A stretch of DNA of 64,000 nt, from NCBI RefSeq assembly GCF_954871325.1, contig NC_088775.1, positions 37,177,561-37,241,560 of the forward strand, given 5' to 3'. The position numbers and the translations under genes are program-made. The notes under the pieces were generated by a model. That model was not told where the DNA came from and did no database searches. It saw only the letters and a list, made by a program, of their open reading frames with translations. Source of the DNA: Gordionus sp. m RMFG-2023. Taxonomy: Eukaryota > Nematomorpha > Gordioida > Chordodea > Parachordodidae. Positions 12,700 to 26,208 of this stretch are shown here, piece after piece (the stretch's first letter is position 1; each line of letters opens with the position of its first letter).

Positions 12700-13390
12700 C
12701 AGTCATTCGTCAGATACTCATAGATTAGCCTTAGAATAGTTTTGTAAGTTTTCCTATCAGTAGAAGCTGCTCGTTTAATAAATTCCCAGGATATGTCTAT
12801 CTCCGCTAATGATCGAGTTATCTTGCCGAACCAACTATTTTTATAGGTTAGGAAGGGTAGGGTTGACTTCTCCGGGGATATTTTAAAGAGTGCTTGATAT
12901 ATTAGATTGTTAGGAGCTTGTCTAAGAATATATCCTACTAGTTCTCTTTTCCTGATTCTATCATTCTATATAATGGGAGTGTGTCGTATCTAGATCATAG
13001 AATATAGAAGAAGGTTCTAGTTATAAATCGAAGACATTTATTAACAAAAGTTTGCATCTTTTTATTTTCCTATTTTGTATTGCCCCAAGTTTTAATACAA
13101 TAATGTAAGGAAGTGAGTATTAGAAATTTAAATAGTCGGATCTTTAATGGAATTGATATTTGGTTTGACGATCATATTTTCATTAAGGACCTATATTTTA
13201 CTCTAGCTTTATTTAATTTGACTATTAAATTTTGTTTGGTATTTCCTTTTCTGTCTAGTTTTACTCCTAAGTATTTTCCTAAATATTTTAAATGTTGTAC
13301 TTCCACAATCGATTATTGTATTATATTCACGGGATGAATGATGAGGTCATCATCTTAGTTTTATTAATGTTTATTTCTAGACCAAAGATT
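12700..13390 (-). mobile_element. 3' fragment of a third RTE-like LINE
   Basis: Read on the minus strand, the end of a reverse transcriptase is recognisable in several frames: KYLGVKLDRKGNT near 13280, SIPLKIRLFKFLIL near 13150, NKCLRFI near 13035, and a C-terminal tail ending YEYLTNDC before a stop near 12700. The order matches the RT thumb and C-terminal domain of RTE-type elements, but the sequence differs from both other LINE families here. The 5' portion is absent. The satellite begins almost immediately upstream, at about 13395, so the array adjoins or cut into this element. Confidence 0.72.
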
Positions 13391-14740
13391 CCAGCTTTAT
13401 AACTATGAATTGCTGTATTTAATATTAAAATGAAGTGAATAAACTACGAATTGCCGTATATAATGTTAAATTATAATTACTAAAGTGCGTTGCACTATAT
13501 AATGTTAAAAATGATAAATTACGAATTGCGGTAATTAATGTTAAATTATAATGACTAAACTACGAATTGCGGTAATTAATCTTATATTAGAATGACTAAA
13601 CTGCGAAATGCCGTATTTAATGTTTAAAATTAAACTACGAATTGCGATATTTAATGTTAAAATAAAGTGACTAAACTACTAATTGCCAAATTTAATGTTA
13701 AAATAAAGTGACTAAACTACGAATTGCCGTTATTAATGTTAAAATAAAGTGATTAAACTAAGAATTGACGTATTTAATGTTAAATAAAAATGACTAAACT
13801 ACGAGTTGCCTTATTGTTAAAATAATTTGAGTAAATTAAGAATTGCAGTAAATAATGATAAATTAAAATGATTAAAATACGAATTGTTATATATAGTTAA
13901 ATTTAAACTACGAATTGCCGTATTTAATGTTAAAATGAAGTGAATAAACTACGAATTGTCATATATAATGTTAAATAATTATAATTACTAAAGTGTGTTG
14001 CACTATATAATGTTAAATTAAAATGATAAACTCGAATTGCGGTAATTAATGTTAAATTATAATGACTAAACTACGAATTACTAATTTATCTTATATTAGA
14101 ATGACAAAACTACGAATTGCTGCCTTTTATGTTAAATTAAATGACTAAACTACGAATTGCCGTTTTAAAGTTAAAATAAAATGACTAAACTACAAATTGA
14201 CGTTTTAATGTTAATATAAACTACGAATTGCGGTATTGTTAAATTAAAATGACTAAACTACGAATTGTCGTATTTAATGTTAAAATAAATGACTAAAAAG
14301 TGCGAATTGCACTATATAATGTTAAATTATAATGAGTAAACTACGAATTGCCGTATTTAATGTTAAAATAAAATCACTATACTACGAATTACCGTATATA
14401 ATGTTAAATTATAATGACTAAACTACGAATTGCCGTAAATAGTGTTTAATTAAAATGACATAACTACAAGTTGCCGTATATAATGCAAAATGTAAACTAC
14501 GAATTGCAGTATTTAATGTTAATATAAAGTGACTAAACAACGAATTGCCGTATTTAATATTAAATTAAAATGACTAAACTATGAATTGCGGTAAATAAGG
14601 TTAAATTAATTTTATTTCCATCGAAGGCAGGAGAGGCAAGACTGATATTATTTAAAATTCATTTTCAAATCTTTTATTTTTTTCTATATATGTCACTACT
14701 AAAAATTTCACAACTATATATTATTATTTTAATACTATTT

Positions 14741-15862
14741 ACATATATATCATGTTGTAAACGAACGCGTTCAAAATAAACGCGTTCATGAACGAAGTTC
14801 GTTTTTTTGAAAAAAGGTGATGAACGGCGTTCCTTTTTTTTTGACGAACTTTAAACGTAAACGCGTTCCTTTTCTTTGATGAACGCGTTCAATTTTACGT
14901 TCGTTCAATTTTACGTTCGTTCAATTTTAAAATCACTTTTTATTTTTATTTAATTGAAAAATTAAAATTAATCCGCATTTTTTAACAAAAAAATCTTATA
15001 TTTTTATTTATTTGAAAAATTAATATTTAATCCAATTTTTTAACAAAAAAGTCTTATATTTTTTAATCAGCTGTTTTTACTTTTTCCTTTTTCATATTGC
15101 AATTAACGTACCATAGTGCTACTGCTAGAGAAGATAAGATTAAAGTTTATTAATTTGAATATTTTATATTTTAATTTAATAGATTAGCATTTGCATGGAA
15201 ATAAATATTTCATCATCAGATTCTGAAAATCAAAATTCAATATTAGATGAATTAGAATTACCATGGCCCAAATATCAAAAATATTTCACTGTTTTAAAAT
15301 CAATTCCGAGATATCCTTTTTATTTGACGAGGAAGAAGAGGGCAGATTGGAGGATGATAACATAGCTCAATTTTTTAAAACAATGGGTAAAACATTAAAT
15401 GATTTTAATAAATTCCCCCTTTTAAAGGAATTGTTTATCAAGTATAACACCGCAATACCTTCATCCGCCCCTGTTGAGCGAGTTTTTAGTATAGCTAACG
15501 CTGTATTAACCAAGCGTTCATGCCTATCAGATGAAAATTTTGAAAAGCAATTATTATTAAAAATTAATAAGAAATTTTTTTTATAAATTTATTTTTTTAT
15601 CGCTCTATTATATTGTATTTATAATTATATTATCAAAATAAAACTATTATTTTTTATCATGGCTAATATATTGTGTTGAAAAATATAAGGCATTTATTTA
15701 TATTAAATTAAATTAAAAGTTTATCATAAAATTTTGAACGTATGAACGCGTTCATGAACTTGAACGTATGAACGCGTTCATGAACTTGAACGCGTTCCTT
15801 TTTTTGAATTTGAACGTGAACGTGTTCGATTTTTTTATAAATGTTTACAGCACTACATATAT
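14741..15862 (+). mobile_element. Internally deleted hAT transposon with 8-bp target duplication
   Basis: The element proper is 14749-15854, flanked by the 8-bp duplication ACATATAT (14741-14748 and 15855-15862). The unoccupied site is preserved in spacer copy B near 21600. The ends are imperfect inverted repeats around TGTTGTAAAC / GTTTACAGCACT. Subterminal arrays of GAACGCGTTC words occur at 14762-14890 and 15735-15830, as in hAT elements. A start codon at 15195 opens a 56-codon N-terminal piece (LPWPKYQKYFTVL), and an overlapping frame, 15263-15586, encodes the C-terminal dimerisation domain (SSAPVERVFSIANAVLTKR). The zinc finger and the catalytic core are missing. It cannot move by itself. 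Confidence 0.9.
15263..15586 (+). CDS. hAT C-terminal dimerisation domain remnant, 107 aa
   Basis: An open frame with no stop, starting at an internal ATG out of frame with the upstream N-terminal fragment. Residues about 50-100 match the hAT C-terminal family: FPLLKELFIKYNTAIPSSAP, then VERVFS, then LTKRSCLSDENFEKQLLLK. An acidic segment (FDEEEEGRLEDD) at about 21-32 corresponds to the linker before this domain. No DDE-type catalytic residues or DNA-binding finger remain. If expressed it could only dimerise; expression is unknown. Confidence 0.7.
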   Translation: MAQISKIFHCFKINSEISFLFDEEEEGRLEDDNIAQFFKTMGKTLNDFNKFPLLKELFIKYNTAIPSSAPVERVFSIANAVLTKRSCLSDENFEKQLLLKINKKFFL

Positions 15863-18800
15863 ACAATTTAAAATTTGTTTTAAGGTTACTTTAAGAAAAG
15901 TTACAATTTACAATTTGTTTTAATGTTACTTATAGAAAAGTAATTTTAACGTTTTACATATACAAATACGATATCTTTTATTAAAGGTCGCACAAAATAT
16001 ATTTCACAAAAAGAAAAAAAGGATCATTAAATAAATTTAAAATTATAAAGTTTATTCAAAATTCACATATTAACAATTAAAATGACTTAAATACTAATCA
16101 CCGTATATAATGTAAAATTTAAACTACGAATTGCCGTGTTAAAATAAAGTGACTTAACTACGAATTGCCGTATTTAATATTAAATTAAAATGACTAAACT
16201 ACGAGTTGTGGTATTTAATGTTAAAATAAACTGACTAAACTGCGAATTGCCGTATATAATGTTAAATTATAATGACTAAACTACGAATTGCGGTAAATAA
16301 TGTTAAAATAAAATGACTAAACTACGAATTGCCATATATAATGTTAAATTTAAACTACGAATTGCCATATTTAATGTTAAAATAAAATGACTAAACTACG
16401 AATTGCCGTATATAATGTTAAATTATAATGACTAAAATACGAATTGCGGTAAATAATGTTAAATTAAAATGCCTAAACTACGTATTGCCATATATAATGT
16501 TAAATTAAAATGATTAAACTACGAATTGCCGTAATTAATGTTAAAATAATGTGAACTAAGAATTGCGGTAAATAATGTTAAATTAAAATGACTAAAATAA
16601 ATTGCCGAATATAATTTTAAATTTAAAATACAAATTGCTGTATTTAATGTTAAAATGAAATGACTAAACTAAGAATTTCCGTGTATAATGTTAAATTAGA
16701 ATGAAACTACGAATTGCGATAAGAAATATTAAATTATAATGACCAGCGAAATGCCGTATATAATGTTAAATTATAATGACTAAACTACGAATTGCGATAA
16801 ATAATGTTAAATTAAAATGACTAAATTACAAATGTCATATATCATGTTTAATTTAAAATACAAATTGCCATATTTAATGTTAAAATAAAGTGACTAAACC
16901 AAGAATTGCCATATTTTATGTTAAAGTAAAATGACTAAACTGCGAATCGCCATATTTAATGTTAAAATAAAGTGACTAAACTACGAATTGCCGTATATAA
17001 TGTTAAATTAAAATGACTAAACTGCGAATTGCCGTATTTAATGTTAAATTTAAACTACGAATTGACATATTTAATGTTAAAATAATGTGACTAAACTACG
17101 AATTGCCTTATTTAATGCTAAATTAAGTGACTAAACTACGAATTGCCGTAAAATTACTAAACTGTGAATTGCCGTATTTAATGTTAAATTTAAACTACGA
17201 ATTGCTTATTTTATGTTAAATTAAATTGACTAAACTGCGAATTGCCGTATTTAATGTTAAAATTAAGTGACTAAACTACGAATTGATGTATTTTATGTTA
17301 AATTAAAATGACTAAACTCCGAATTGCAATATTTAATGTTAAAATAAGAGTACTAAACTACGAATTACGGTATTTAATGTTAAAATAATGTGACTAAACT
17401 ACGAATTGCCGTATTTTATGTTAAATTAAAATGATTAAACTGCGAATTGCCATATTTAAAGTTAAAATAAAGTGAGTTAACTACGAATTGCCGTATTTAA
17501 TTCGCAGAAAATGATTAATATGCGAATTGTCGTATTTAATGTTAAATTTAAACTACGAATTGATAAATTTAATGTTAAAATAAAGTGACTAAACTGCAAA
17601 TTGCCGTATTTAATGTTAAAATTAAGTTACTAAACTACGAATTGCCGTATTTTATGGTAAATTAAAATGATATAACTGTGAATTGTGATATTTAATGTTA
17701 AAATAATGTGACTAAACTACGAATTGCTGTAATTAATCTTAAATTAGAATGACAAAACTACGAATTGCTGCATTTTATGTTAAATTAAGCTACAAATTTC
17801 CGTTTTAATGTTAAAATAAAATAACTAAACTACAAATTGCCGTTTTAATGTTAAAATAAAATACGAATTGCGGTATTGTTAATTTAAAATGATTAAACTA
17901 CGAATTGCCGTATTTAATGTTAAAATAAATGACTAAAAAGTGCGAATACTATATAATGTTAAAATATAATGATTAAGATACAAATTGCGGTAATTAATGT
18001 TTAATTATAATGAGTAAACTACGAATTGCTGTATTAAATGTTAAAATAAAATCACTAAACTACGAATTGCCGTATATAATGTTAAATTATAATGACTAAA
18101 CTACGAATTGCGGTAAATAATGTTAAATTAAAATGGCTAAACTACAAATTGCTGTATATAATGTTAAATTTTAACTACGAATTGCTGTATTTATGTTAAA
18201 ATTAAGTGACTAAACTGCGAATTGCCGTATATAAGTTAAATTATAATGACTAAAGTGCGTTGCCCTATATAATGTTAAATTAAGATGTTGAACTACGAAT
18301 TGCGCTAATAATGTTAAATTATAATGACTAAACTACGAATTGCGGTAATTAATCTTAAATTTGAAAAACTAAGAATTGCTGCATTTTATGTTAAATTAAA
18401 AGATTAAACTACGAATTGGCGTTTTAATGTTAAAATAAAATGACTAAACAACAAATTGCCGTTTTAATGTTAAAATAAAGTACGAATTGCGGTATTGTTA
18501 ATTTAAAATGAATAAACTACCAATTGCCGTATTTAATGTTAAAATAAATGACTAAAAAGTGCGAATTGTACTATATAATGTTAAAATATAATGACTAAAC
18601 TACAAATTGCGGTAATTAATGTTTAATTATAATGAGTAAACTACGAATTGCTGTATTTAATGTTAAAATAAAATCACTAACCTACGAATTGCTGTATATA
18701 ATGTTAAATTATAATGACTAATCTACAAATTGCCGTATATAATGTTAAATTTAAACTACGAATTGCCGTATTTATGTTAAAATTAAGTAAAACTACGAAT

Positions 18801-21000
18801 TGCAGTATTTTATATTAAATTAGAATGATATATCTATGAATTGCCATATTTAATGTTAAAATAATGTGACTAAACTACGAATTGCGGTAAACAATGTTAA
18901 ATTAAAATGACTAAAATACGAATTGCCGTATATTATGTTAAATTTAAACTACGAATTGCGGTATTTACGTTAAAATTAAGTGAATAAACTGCGAATTGTC
19001 TTATATAATGTTAAATTATAATGACTAAAGTGCGTTGCCCTATATAATGTTGAAAGATGTTGAACTGCGAATTGCGGTAATAATGTTAAATTATAATGAC
19101 TAAACTACGAATTGCGGTAATTAATCTTAAATTTGAATGACTAAACTAAGAATTGCTGCATTTTATGTTAAATTAAATGATTAAACTACGAATTGCCGTC
19201 TTAAAGTTAAAATAAAATGACTAAACTACAAATTACCATATTTAATATTAAATTTAATCTACTAATTGACATATTTAATGTTAAAATAAAGTGACTAAAC
19301 TACAAATTGCTATATTTAATGTTAAATTAAAATGACTAAACTACGAATTGCCGTATTTAATGTTAAAATAATGTGACTAAACTACGACGTATTTTATGTT
19401 AAATTAAAATGACTAAACTGCGAATTGCTATATTTAAAGTTAAAATAAAGTGACTTAACTACGAATTGCCGTATTTAATGTTAAATTAAAATGACTAAAC
19501 TGCGAATTGCCGTATTTAATGTTAAATTTAAACTACGAATTGCAATATATAATGTTAAAAAAGTGTGGATAAACTACTAATAGAGGTATTTAATGTTAAA
19601 ATAAATTGACTAATCTAATTGCCATATTTAATGTTAAAATAAAGTGACTAAACTGCGAATTGCGGTATTTAATGTTAAAATTAAGTTACTAAACTACGAA
19701 TTGCCGTAAATAATGTTAAATTAAAATGACTAAAATACGAATTGCCGTATATAATGTTAAATTTAAACTACGAATGCCGTATTTAATGTTAAAATGAAGT
19801 GACTAAACTACGAATTGCTGTATATAATTTTAAATTATAATGACTAAATTGCGTTGCCCTATATAATGTTAAATTAGGATGTTGAACTACGAATTTCGGT
19901 AATTAATGTTAAATTATAATGACTAAACTACGAATTGCGGTAAATAATCTTTTATTGAATGAGTAAACTAAGAATTGCCGTATTTAATGTTAAATTTAAA
20001 CTACGAATTGCCATATTTAATGTTAAAATAAAGTGACTAAACTACAAATTTCCTAATTTAATGTTAAAATAAAGTGACTAAACTACGAATTATAATTAAT
20101 GTTAAAATAAAGTGACTAAACTAAGAATTGACTTATTTAATGTTAAATTAAAATGACTAAACTACGAATTGCCTTAATGTAAAAATAATTTGACTAAACT
20201 AAGAATTGCAGTAAATAATGTTAAATTAAAATGATTAAAATACGAATTGTTATATATATAGTTAAATTTAAACTACGAATTGCCGTATTTAATGTTAAAA
20301 TGAAGTGAATAAACTACGAATTGCCGTATATAATGTTAAATTATAATTACTAAAGTGCGTTGCACTATATAATGTTAAATTAAAATGATAAACTCGAATT
20401 GCGGTAATTAATGTTAAATTATAATGACTAAACTACGAATTGCCGTATTTAAGATTAAATTATAATGACTAAACTACGAATTACGGTGATTAATCTTATA
20501 TTAGAATGACAAAACTACGAATTGCTGCCTTTTATGTTAAATTAAATGACTAAACTACGAATTGCCGTTTTAAAGTTAAAATAAAATGACTAAACTACAA
20601 ATTGACGTTTTAATGTTAAAATAAATTACGAATTGCGGTATTATTAAATTAAAATGACTAAACTACGAATTGCCGTATTTAATGCTAAAATAAATGACTA
20701 AAAATGCGAATTGCATTATATAATGTTAAAATATAATGACTAAACTACGAATTGCGATAATTAATGTTAAATTATAATGAGTAAACTACGAATTGCCGTA
20801 TTTAATGTTAAAATAAAATCACTATACTACGAATTGCCGTATATAATGTTAAATTATAATGACTAAACTACGAATTGCCGTAAATAGTGTTTAATTAAAA
20901 TAAAAATAACTACAAGTTGCCGTATATAATGCAAAATGTAAACTACGAATTGCAGTATTTAATGTTAAAATAAAGTGACTAAACAACGAATTACCGTATT

Positions 21001-21426
21001 TAATATTAAATTGATTTCTATCATCTTAATAAATTTATTGGGGTTCGGTTCATCCGGTGGTAAATATTATTTTATTTTAATCATATTTATTTACAAATAT
21101 AACTTACATTAAAGAAATTAAGCTTAAAATCAGCCATCACCCACCTTTAAAGTAATTAAATTATACTGTAGTTCTCAGGTATAGGCTTTTTCTTTGTCCC
21201 ACTCCTTTTAAATTAAAGCCTATAGAGGTTTAAGCAACATTTTTCGAAATGTTGTGCCTACAAGTACGTGCGGCTTGCCCACAAACGTGTAAAGGGCTTC
21301 TCATCTTTTCCCCAAATTTTATTTAATCCAATTAGATGGAAATGAGAAATACCTAGCGTAGCTCTGTTGTACCTACAACGTTTAGAGGGCGTATGCGCTT
21401 TATGACGCATGACGTAATATTAAATT
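21001..21426. mobile_element. Unclassified 402-bp insertion with 12-bp target duplication
   Basis: The insert 21013-21414 is flanked by TAATATTAAATT at 21001-21012 and 21415-21426. The same satellite position in the duplicated block (about 14560) has this word once, so the empty site is known. The insert is more GC-rich than its surroundings and holds perfect hairpins: ATAGGCTTT/AAAGCCTAT (21181-21189 with 21215-21223) and CAACATTT/AAATGTTG closing a TTCG loop (21235-21254). There are no inverted ends, no A tail and no coding frame. The duplication length suits a retroposon more than a DNA transposon, but no class was recognised. Confidence 0.75.
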
Positions 21427-21469
21427 AAAATGACTAAACTATGAATTGCGGTAAATAAGGTTAAATTAA

Positions 21470-21822
21470 TTTTATTTACATCGAAGGCATGAGAGGCAAG
21501 ACTGATATTATTTAAAATTCATTTTCAAATCTTTTATTTTTTTCTATATATGTCACTACTAAAAATTTCACAACTATATATTATTATTTTAATACTATTT
21601 ACATATATACAATTTAAAATTTGTTTTAAGGTTACTTTAAGAAAAGTTACAATTTACAATTTGTTTTAATGTTACTTTAAGAAAAGTTATTTTAACGTTT
21701 TACATATACAAATACGATATCTTTTTTTAAAGGTCGCACAAAATATATTTCACAAAAAGAAAAAAAAAGATCATTAAATACATTTAAAATTATAAAGTTT
21801 ATTCAAAATTCACATATTAACA
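21470..21822. repeat. Satellite spacer, copy B, without the hAT insertion
   Basis: Near-identical to 14608-16075 once the hAT and its target duplication are removed. Differences are isolated substitutions (for example TTTATTTACATCGAAGGCAT versus TTTATTTCCATCGAAGGCAG). It shows the hAT's empty site, TTTACATATATACAATTT, near 21598-21615. Confidence 0.9.
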
Positions 21823-23259
21823 ATTAAAATGACTAAAATACTAATAGCCGTATATAATGTTAAATTTAAACAACGAATTGCCGTGTTAAAATAAAGTGAC
21901 TTAACTACGAATTGCCGTATTTAATATTAAACTAAAATGACTAAACTACGAGTTGCCGTATTTAATGTTAAAATAAAGTGACTAAACTATGAATTGCGGT
22001 AAATAATGTTAAATTAAAATGACTAAAATACGAATGTATATAATGTTAAATTTAAACTACGAATTGCCGTATTTAATGTTAAAATAAAGTGACTAAATTA
22101 CGAATTGCCGTATTTAATGTTAAATTAAAATGACTAAACTACAATTGTCGTATATAATGTTAAATTAAAATGATTAAACTACGAATTGCCGTTTTAATGT
22201 TAAAATAAACTACGAATTCCGGTATTTAATGTTAAAATAAACTAAACCACGAATTGCTGTGTATGTTAAATTATAATGATTAAACTACGAATTGCGGTAA
22301 TTAATCTTAAATTAGAGTGACTAAACTGCATTTTATGTTATATTAAAATGACTAAACTATGAATTGCCGTATTTAATGTTAAATTAAAATAACTAAACTA
22401 CAAATTGCCGCATTTAATGTTAAAATAAAATAGCTAAACTACGAATTCCCGTTTTAATGTTAAAATATACTACGAATTGCGGTAATTATTGTTAAATTAA
22501 AATGACTAAACTACGAATTGCCGTAATTAATGTTAAAATGACTAAAATGTGCGAATTGCACTATATTATGTTAAAATATAATGACTAAACTACGACATGC
22601 GGTAATTAATGTTAAATTATAATGAGTAAACTATGAATTGCCGTATTTAATGTTAAAATAAAATGACTAAACTAAGAATTGCGATAATTAATCTCAAATT
22701 AGAATGACTAAACTGCCAATTGCGATAATTATTGTTAAATTATAATTACTAAACAGCGAATTCCCGTTTTTAATGTTATAATAAAGTGACCAAACTACGA
22801 ATTGCAGAATATAATGTTAAATTTAAACTACGAATTTCCGTATTTAATGTTAAAATAAAGTGACTAAACTACGAATTGCCATATTTATTGATAAAATGAA
22901 ATGACTAAATTACGAATTGCCCTATTTTATGTTAAATTAAAATGACTAAATTACGAATTGCCTTGTTTAATGTTAAAATTAAGTGACTAAACTGCGAATT
23001 GCCGTTCTAATGTTAAAATAAAATGAATAAACTACGAATTGCCGTTTTAATGTTTAATTAAAATGACTAAACTACGAATTGCCATATTTAATATTAAATT
23101 TAATTGTCTAAACACTATATGATGTTAAATTATAATGGCTAAACTGCGAATTGCAATATATAACGTTAATTTATACGAAATGCGGTAATGAATGTTAAAT
23201 TATAATTACTAAAATACGAATTGCCTTTATTTTTGTCAAATTAAATTATCTAAACAATA

Positions 23260-23294
<35 letters not shown>

Positions 23295-23298
23295 CTCT

Positions 23299-24543
23299 TT
23301 AGCTTTCACCTTTTCTGGTGGTAAGCTCCTTCAACATCTCTCTCCACTTTATGTTATTCGTACAATCTCTTTTATCTATTTTATACTTCTTTATATTGGC
23401 TCTAACTTTATGGCCCCATTGAAGTTTTGGCCTTCCTCTTTTACGTTTGCCCATCACTTCCAATCTTTCAACTTTATTTCCTATGTAGTTCATAGGCCTT
23501 CTCATTGTGTGCCCATACCACCTAAGTCTGTTTACCATTAACTTAGTCTTAATGGGCACTACCTTTAAACTATTTAGTATTCTTGTACTGCGCACCTTAT
23601 CCTTTCTTGTTACCCCAGCAATCATCCTCAGCATTCTCATCTCCATAGTTTGTAGACTTCTCTCGTCTGATTCTTTGGTTGGCCATGTTTCCGAACTATA
23701 TAGAATAGTTGGTTGTACTATGGAACTGTAAATTTTTCCCTTTAATTTGTGTGGGATTCTTTTGTCAAATAGCACTCCAGATAAAGATCTCCACTTTAAC
23801 CACCCTTGATTAATCTTATTCTTTATCTCTTTTTCTATTGTGCCGTTTGTTTGTATAGTGGAGCCCAAATATTTGCAGCTTTCAATTGCGGATATCTGCC
23901 AATCATTTATATCAATACTCTCCGTTTCATCTCCTCCTATCACCATATACTCCGTCTTTTCTCTATTTACTTTTAATCCGTGCGTTTCTAGGATATTTAT
24001 CCAATTCACTAACCTTTCTTTCATTTCATCCTTGGATTCGGCAAGTATCACAATATCATCTGCAAATATCATATTCCACGGGACTGTTTGAGGTATAGAC
24101 TGTGCTAATACATCTATTACTGTAATGAAGAGAAGTGGGCTGAGAGCCGACCCTTGATGAACTCCTTCGGCTATTGTGAAGCCTGCTGAAGTACCTGTTG
24201 TGCTACGGACCATTGTTGTATGTCCCATATACATATCCTCTATTATTCTTATATATTTTTCGGGAACTTTTTTGTGGCGTAGCGCCCACCAGATAAGTTT
24301 TCTTGGGATTCTATCGAAGGCCTTTTCTAGATCGAGAAAGACCATGTGTAGCTTTTTGTTCTTTTCCCTGTATTTTTCACTCATTTGCCTAATTGCATGG
24401 ATAGCATCGGTTGTTGATCTTCCAGGCATAAGCCAAACTGTGTCTCTCCTATTTCGATTATATCTCTTAATCTTTTTTCTATTATTTTTTCGTATAGTTT
24501 TAGACAGTGTGACATTAGTTTTATGCCCCTGTAATTTTGACAA
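23299..24543 (-). pseudogene. LINE copy 1 reverse transcriptase region, 414 aa frame
   Basis: This is the reverse transcriptase and C-terminal part of the LINE protein; earlier RT blocks lie in the frame 24381-24728 (RGPDDIPIESLK, then NYRGIKLMSH). Seen here: FLDLEKAFDRIPR, the EGVHQGSALSPLLF motif, catalytic FADD within MIFADDIVILAES (phenylalanine in place of the usual tyrosine), and GLKVNREKTEYM. The RTE-type tail is RLRWYGHTMRRP followed by GKRKRGRPKLQW. The stop at 23299 is followed closely by the A tail, so the 3' untranslated region is almost absent. Confidence 0.9.
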
Positions 24544-25260
24544 TTGTGTGGATCCCCTTTATTTTTGAAGATAGGAACTAGATAGCTCTGCCTCCATTTT
24601 TGGGGGACCTCTTCATTTCCAAGTATTTTATTGTACAGATTTGTGAGGAGATGTATTCCATCATCTCCTAGTGCTTTAAGGCTTTCTATTGGAATATCGT
24701 CTGGACCCCTAGCTTTGTTGTTTTTCATATGCTTGAGGCATGTGATTATTTCTTGTTCCGTTATAGGTTGTACAAGGTTTTGACAAGTCGAGATGCAATA
24801 TGTGGGAATTAAAGTTGAGAAGCTCCTGAAAATATTCTTTCCATCTATTCATTATTTCTTTTTCCTTTATTATCAATTTCCCATCTTTATTTTTGATTAC
24901 TTTCGGAGCTCCGTTTATATCCTTAGAGTTCTTTTCTCGCTGTTTGGCTAATCTGTATATTTTATTTTGCCCTTCTTTGGTATGTAGATCTTCGTACATG
25001 TCATCGTATGCCATAGATTTGGCCCTAGCCACCGCCTTTGTAGCTAATGTATCTTGACTTGTCATCTGCATTTTTGGATTTGTACCATATTTTATAAAGG
25101 GCTTTTTTCTCCTGTATAGTGGTTTGTACCTCTTGATTCCACCACCATAGTTCTTTGTGTGATTTGTTGCCTCCTCTTGTCAAGCCTAGCGTCGATTTTG
25201 CAGTGTCTATTAATCTGGATGAAAGGTCTGTCCAGATTTTTTCACTGACTTGTGAGCAAT

Positions 25261-26208
25261 TTATTGTTTCAATGTTTGCATTGATTGCAAAGGCATTGTC
25301 ATTGTTTTTAATTTGCCCCATTTGATGCATGGTTCCAGTTTTATCTTATTTTGAGTGGATTTATTTGAGATTTGTAAATCCATGATTAGTAGCTTGTGTT
25401 GAGCGGCGATATCTTCTCCTGGGATGACTTTGCAGTCTATTACATCTTTTAATCTTCTGCGAGAGATTAGCATGTAATCTATCTGTGTTTTCCTAGTACC
25501 ACTTTCATATGTTATTAAATGACTGTCTTTTTTCCTATAGTAGGTGTTGGTTAAGGCAAGGTCGAAGGCTTGCGCAAATTTCAGTACGTGCTCTCCTTCA
25601 TCATTTCTTTCTCCATATCCAAAACCACCATGATGCCTTTTGTAGCTATCTCTTGCTTTCCCCACATGCGCATTTAAGTCACCACCAATTATGACTAGGT
25701 CATCCTTAGGGATTTCCATTACGGCTTCATCAAGGATAGCTCTAAAGTCATCTTTCTCTTCTTCCTTGCAACCCGTTTGAGGAGCATATACTGATAGGAT
25801 GTGTAGTATTGATTGACCAATGCAGAGTTTTATCCTCATTAGTCTATCAGAGATCCTGTTGACTTCTACAACTGAGGAGGTTAGATCTTGACTGAGGATG
25901 ATGCCGACACCGTTCCTATTGCTAACAAGTCCATTATAGTACAATTTATACCCATCTCCAATCATCAAAGTCTTCTGTCCTTTCCATTTCGTCTCTTGTA
26001 TGCACGCTATATCAACTTTTCTCCTGTTCAACATTGATGCCAATTCTCTCGTCTTACCTTTAAGCGTCCCAATATTCAAACTTGCCAGTCTTGTCTTCTT
26101 TGCTTTGACCTTTACTTTATTTTTCACAGGATGGAGGTCTACACCCTGCGCGTCGCATGGAGGGAACGCCCTAGCTTTCATATTCATATTTTCATTTGTG
26201 TCCTTCAT
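25261..26208 (-). pseudogene. LINE copy 1 endonuclease region, 315 aa frame
   Basis: This N-terminal part of the LINE protein is a metal-dependent endonuclease that nicks target DNA. Motifs seen in order: LASLNIGTLKGK (about residue 42), CIQETKWKG with the catalytic glutamate (about 70), the ILSVYAPQTG strand, the IIGGDLNAHVG motif, the TQIDYMLISRR motif and an AAQHKLLIMDL terminal histidine region. The frame ends by shift into the linker frames 25025-25330 and 24709-25071. All expected catalytic motifs are present, so decay is recent. Confidence 0.88.

Larger units (their letters stand above)
14608..16075. repeat. Satellite spacer, copy A, carrying a hAT insertion
   Basis: About 350 bp of non-satellite DNA embedded in the array, starting TTTTATTTCCATCGAAGGCA and ending near TTCACATATTAACAATTAAA. 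It is duplicated almost unchanged as copy B at 21470-21822. Only this copy contains the hAT element at 14749-15854. Confidence 0.9.
13395..23246. repeat. 41-bp satellite array with higher-order organisation
   Basis: The core word AACTACGAATTGCCGTATTT followed by AATGTTAAAWTAAARTGACT repeats throughout. The common monomer is 41 bp. A short form of 33 bp lacks about 8 bp (the ATAATGAC segment). Total array length, excluding insertions, is about 8 kb, roughly 200 monomers. Diverged marker monomers (GTGCGTTGC instead of the usual core) recur near 13493, 13995, 18254, 19031, 19850 and 20355, showing multi-monomer units. A block around 13.9-16.2 kb is a near copy of 20.25-22.0 kb. Interruptions: the spacers at 14608-16075 and 21470-21822, a hAT at 14749-15854 and a 402-bp insert at 21013-21414. 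Open frames inside are artefacts. Confidence 0.97.

Noticed and set aside
13395-23246. Regular repeats resembling a CRISPR array
   Set aside because: Monomers are directly contiguous and vary throughout, with no conserved repeat plus unique spacers, and the setting is eukaryotic. It is a satellite.
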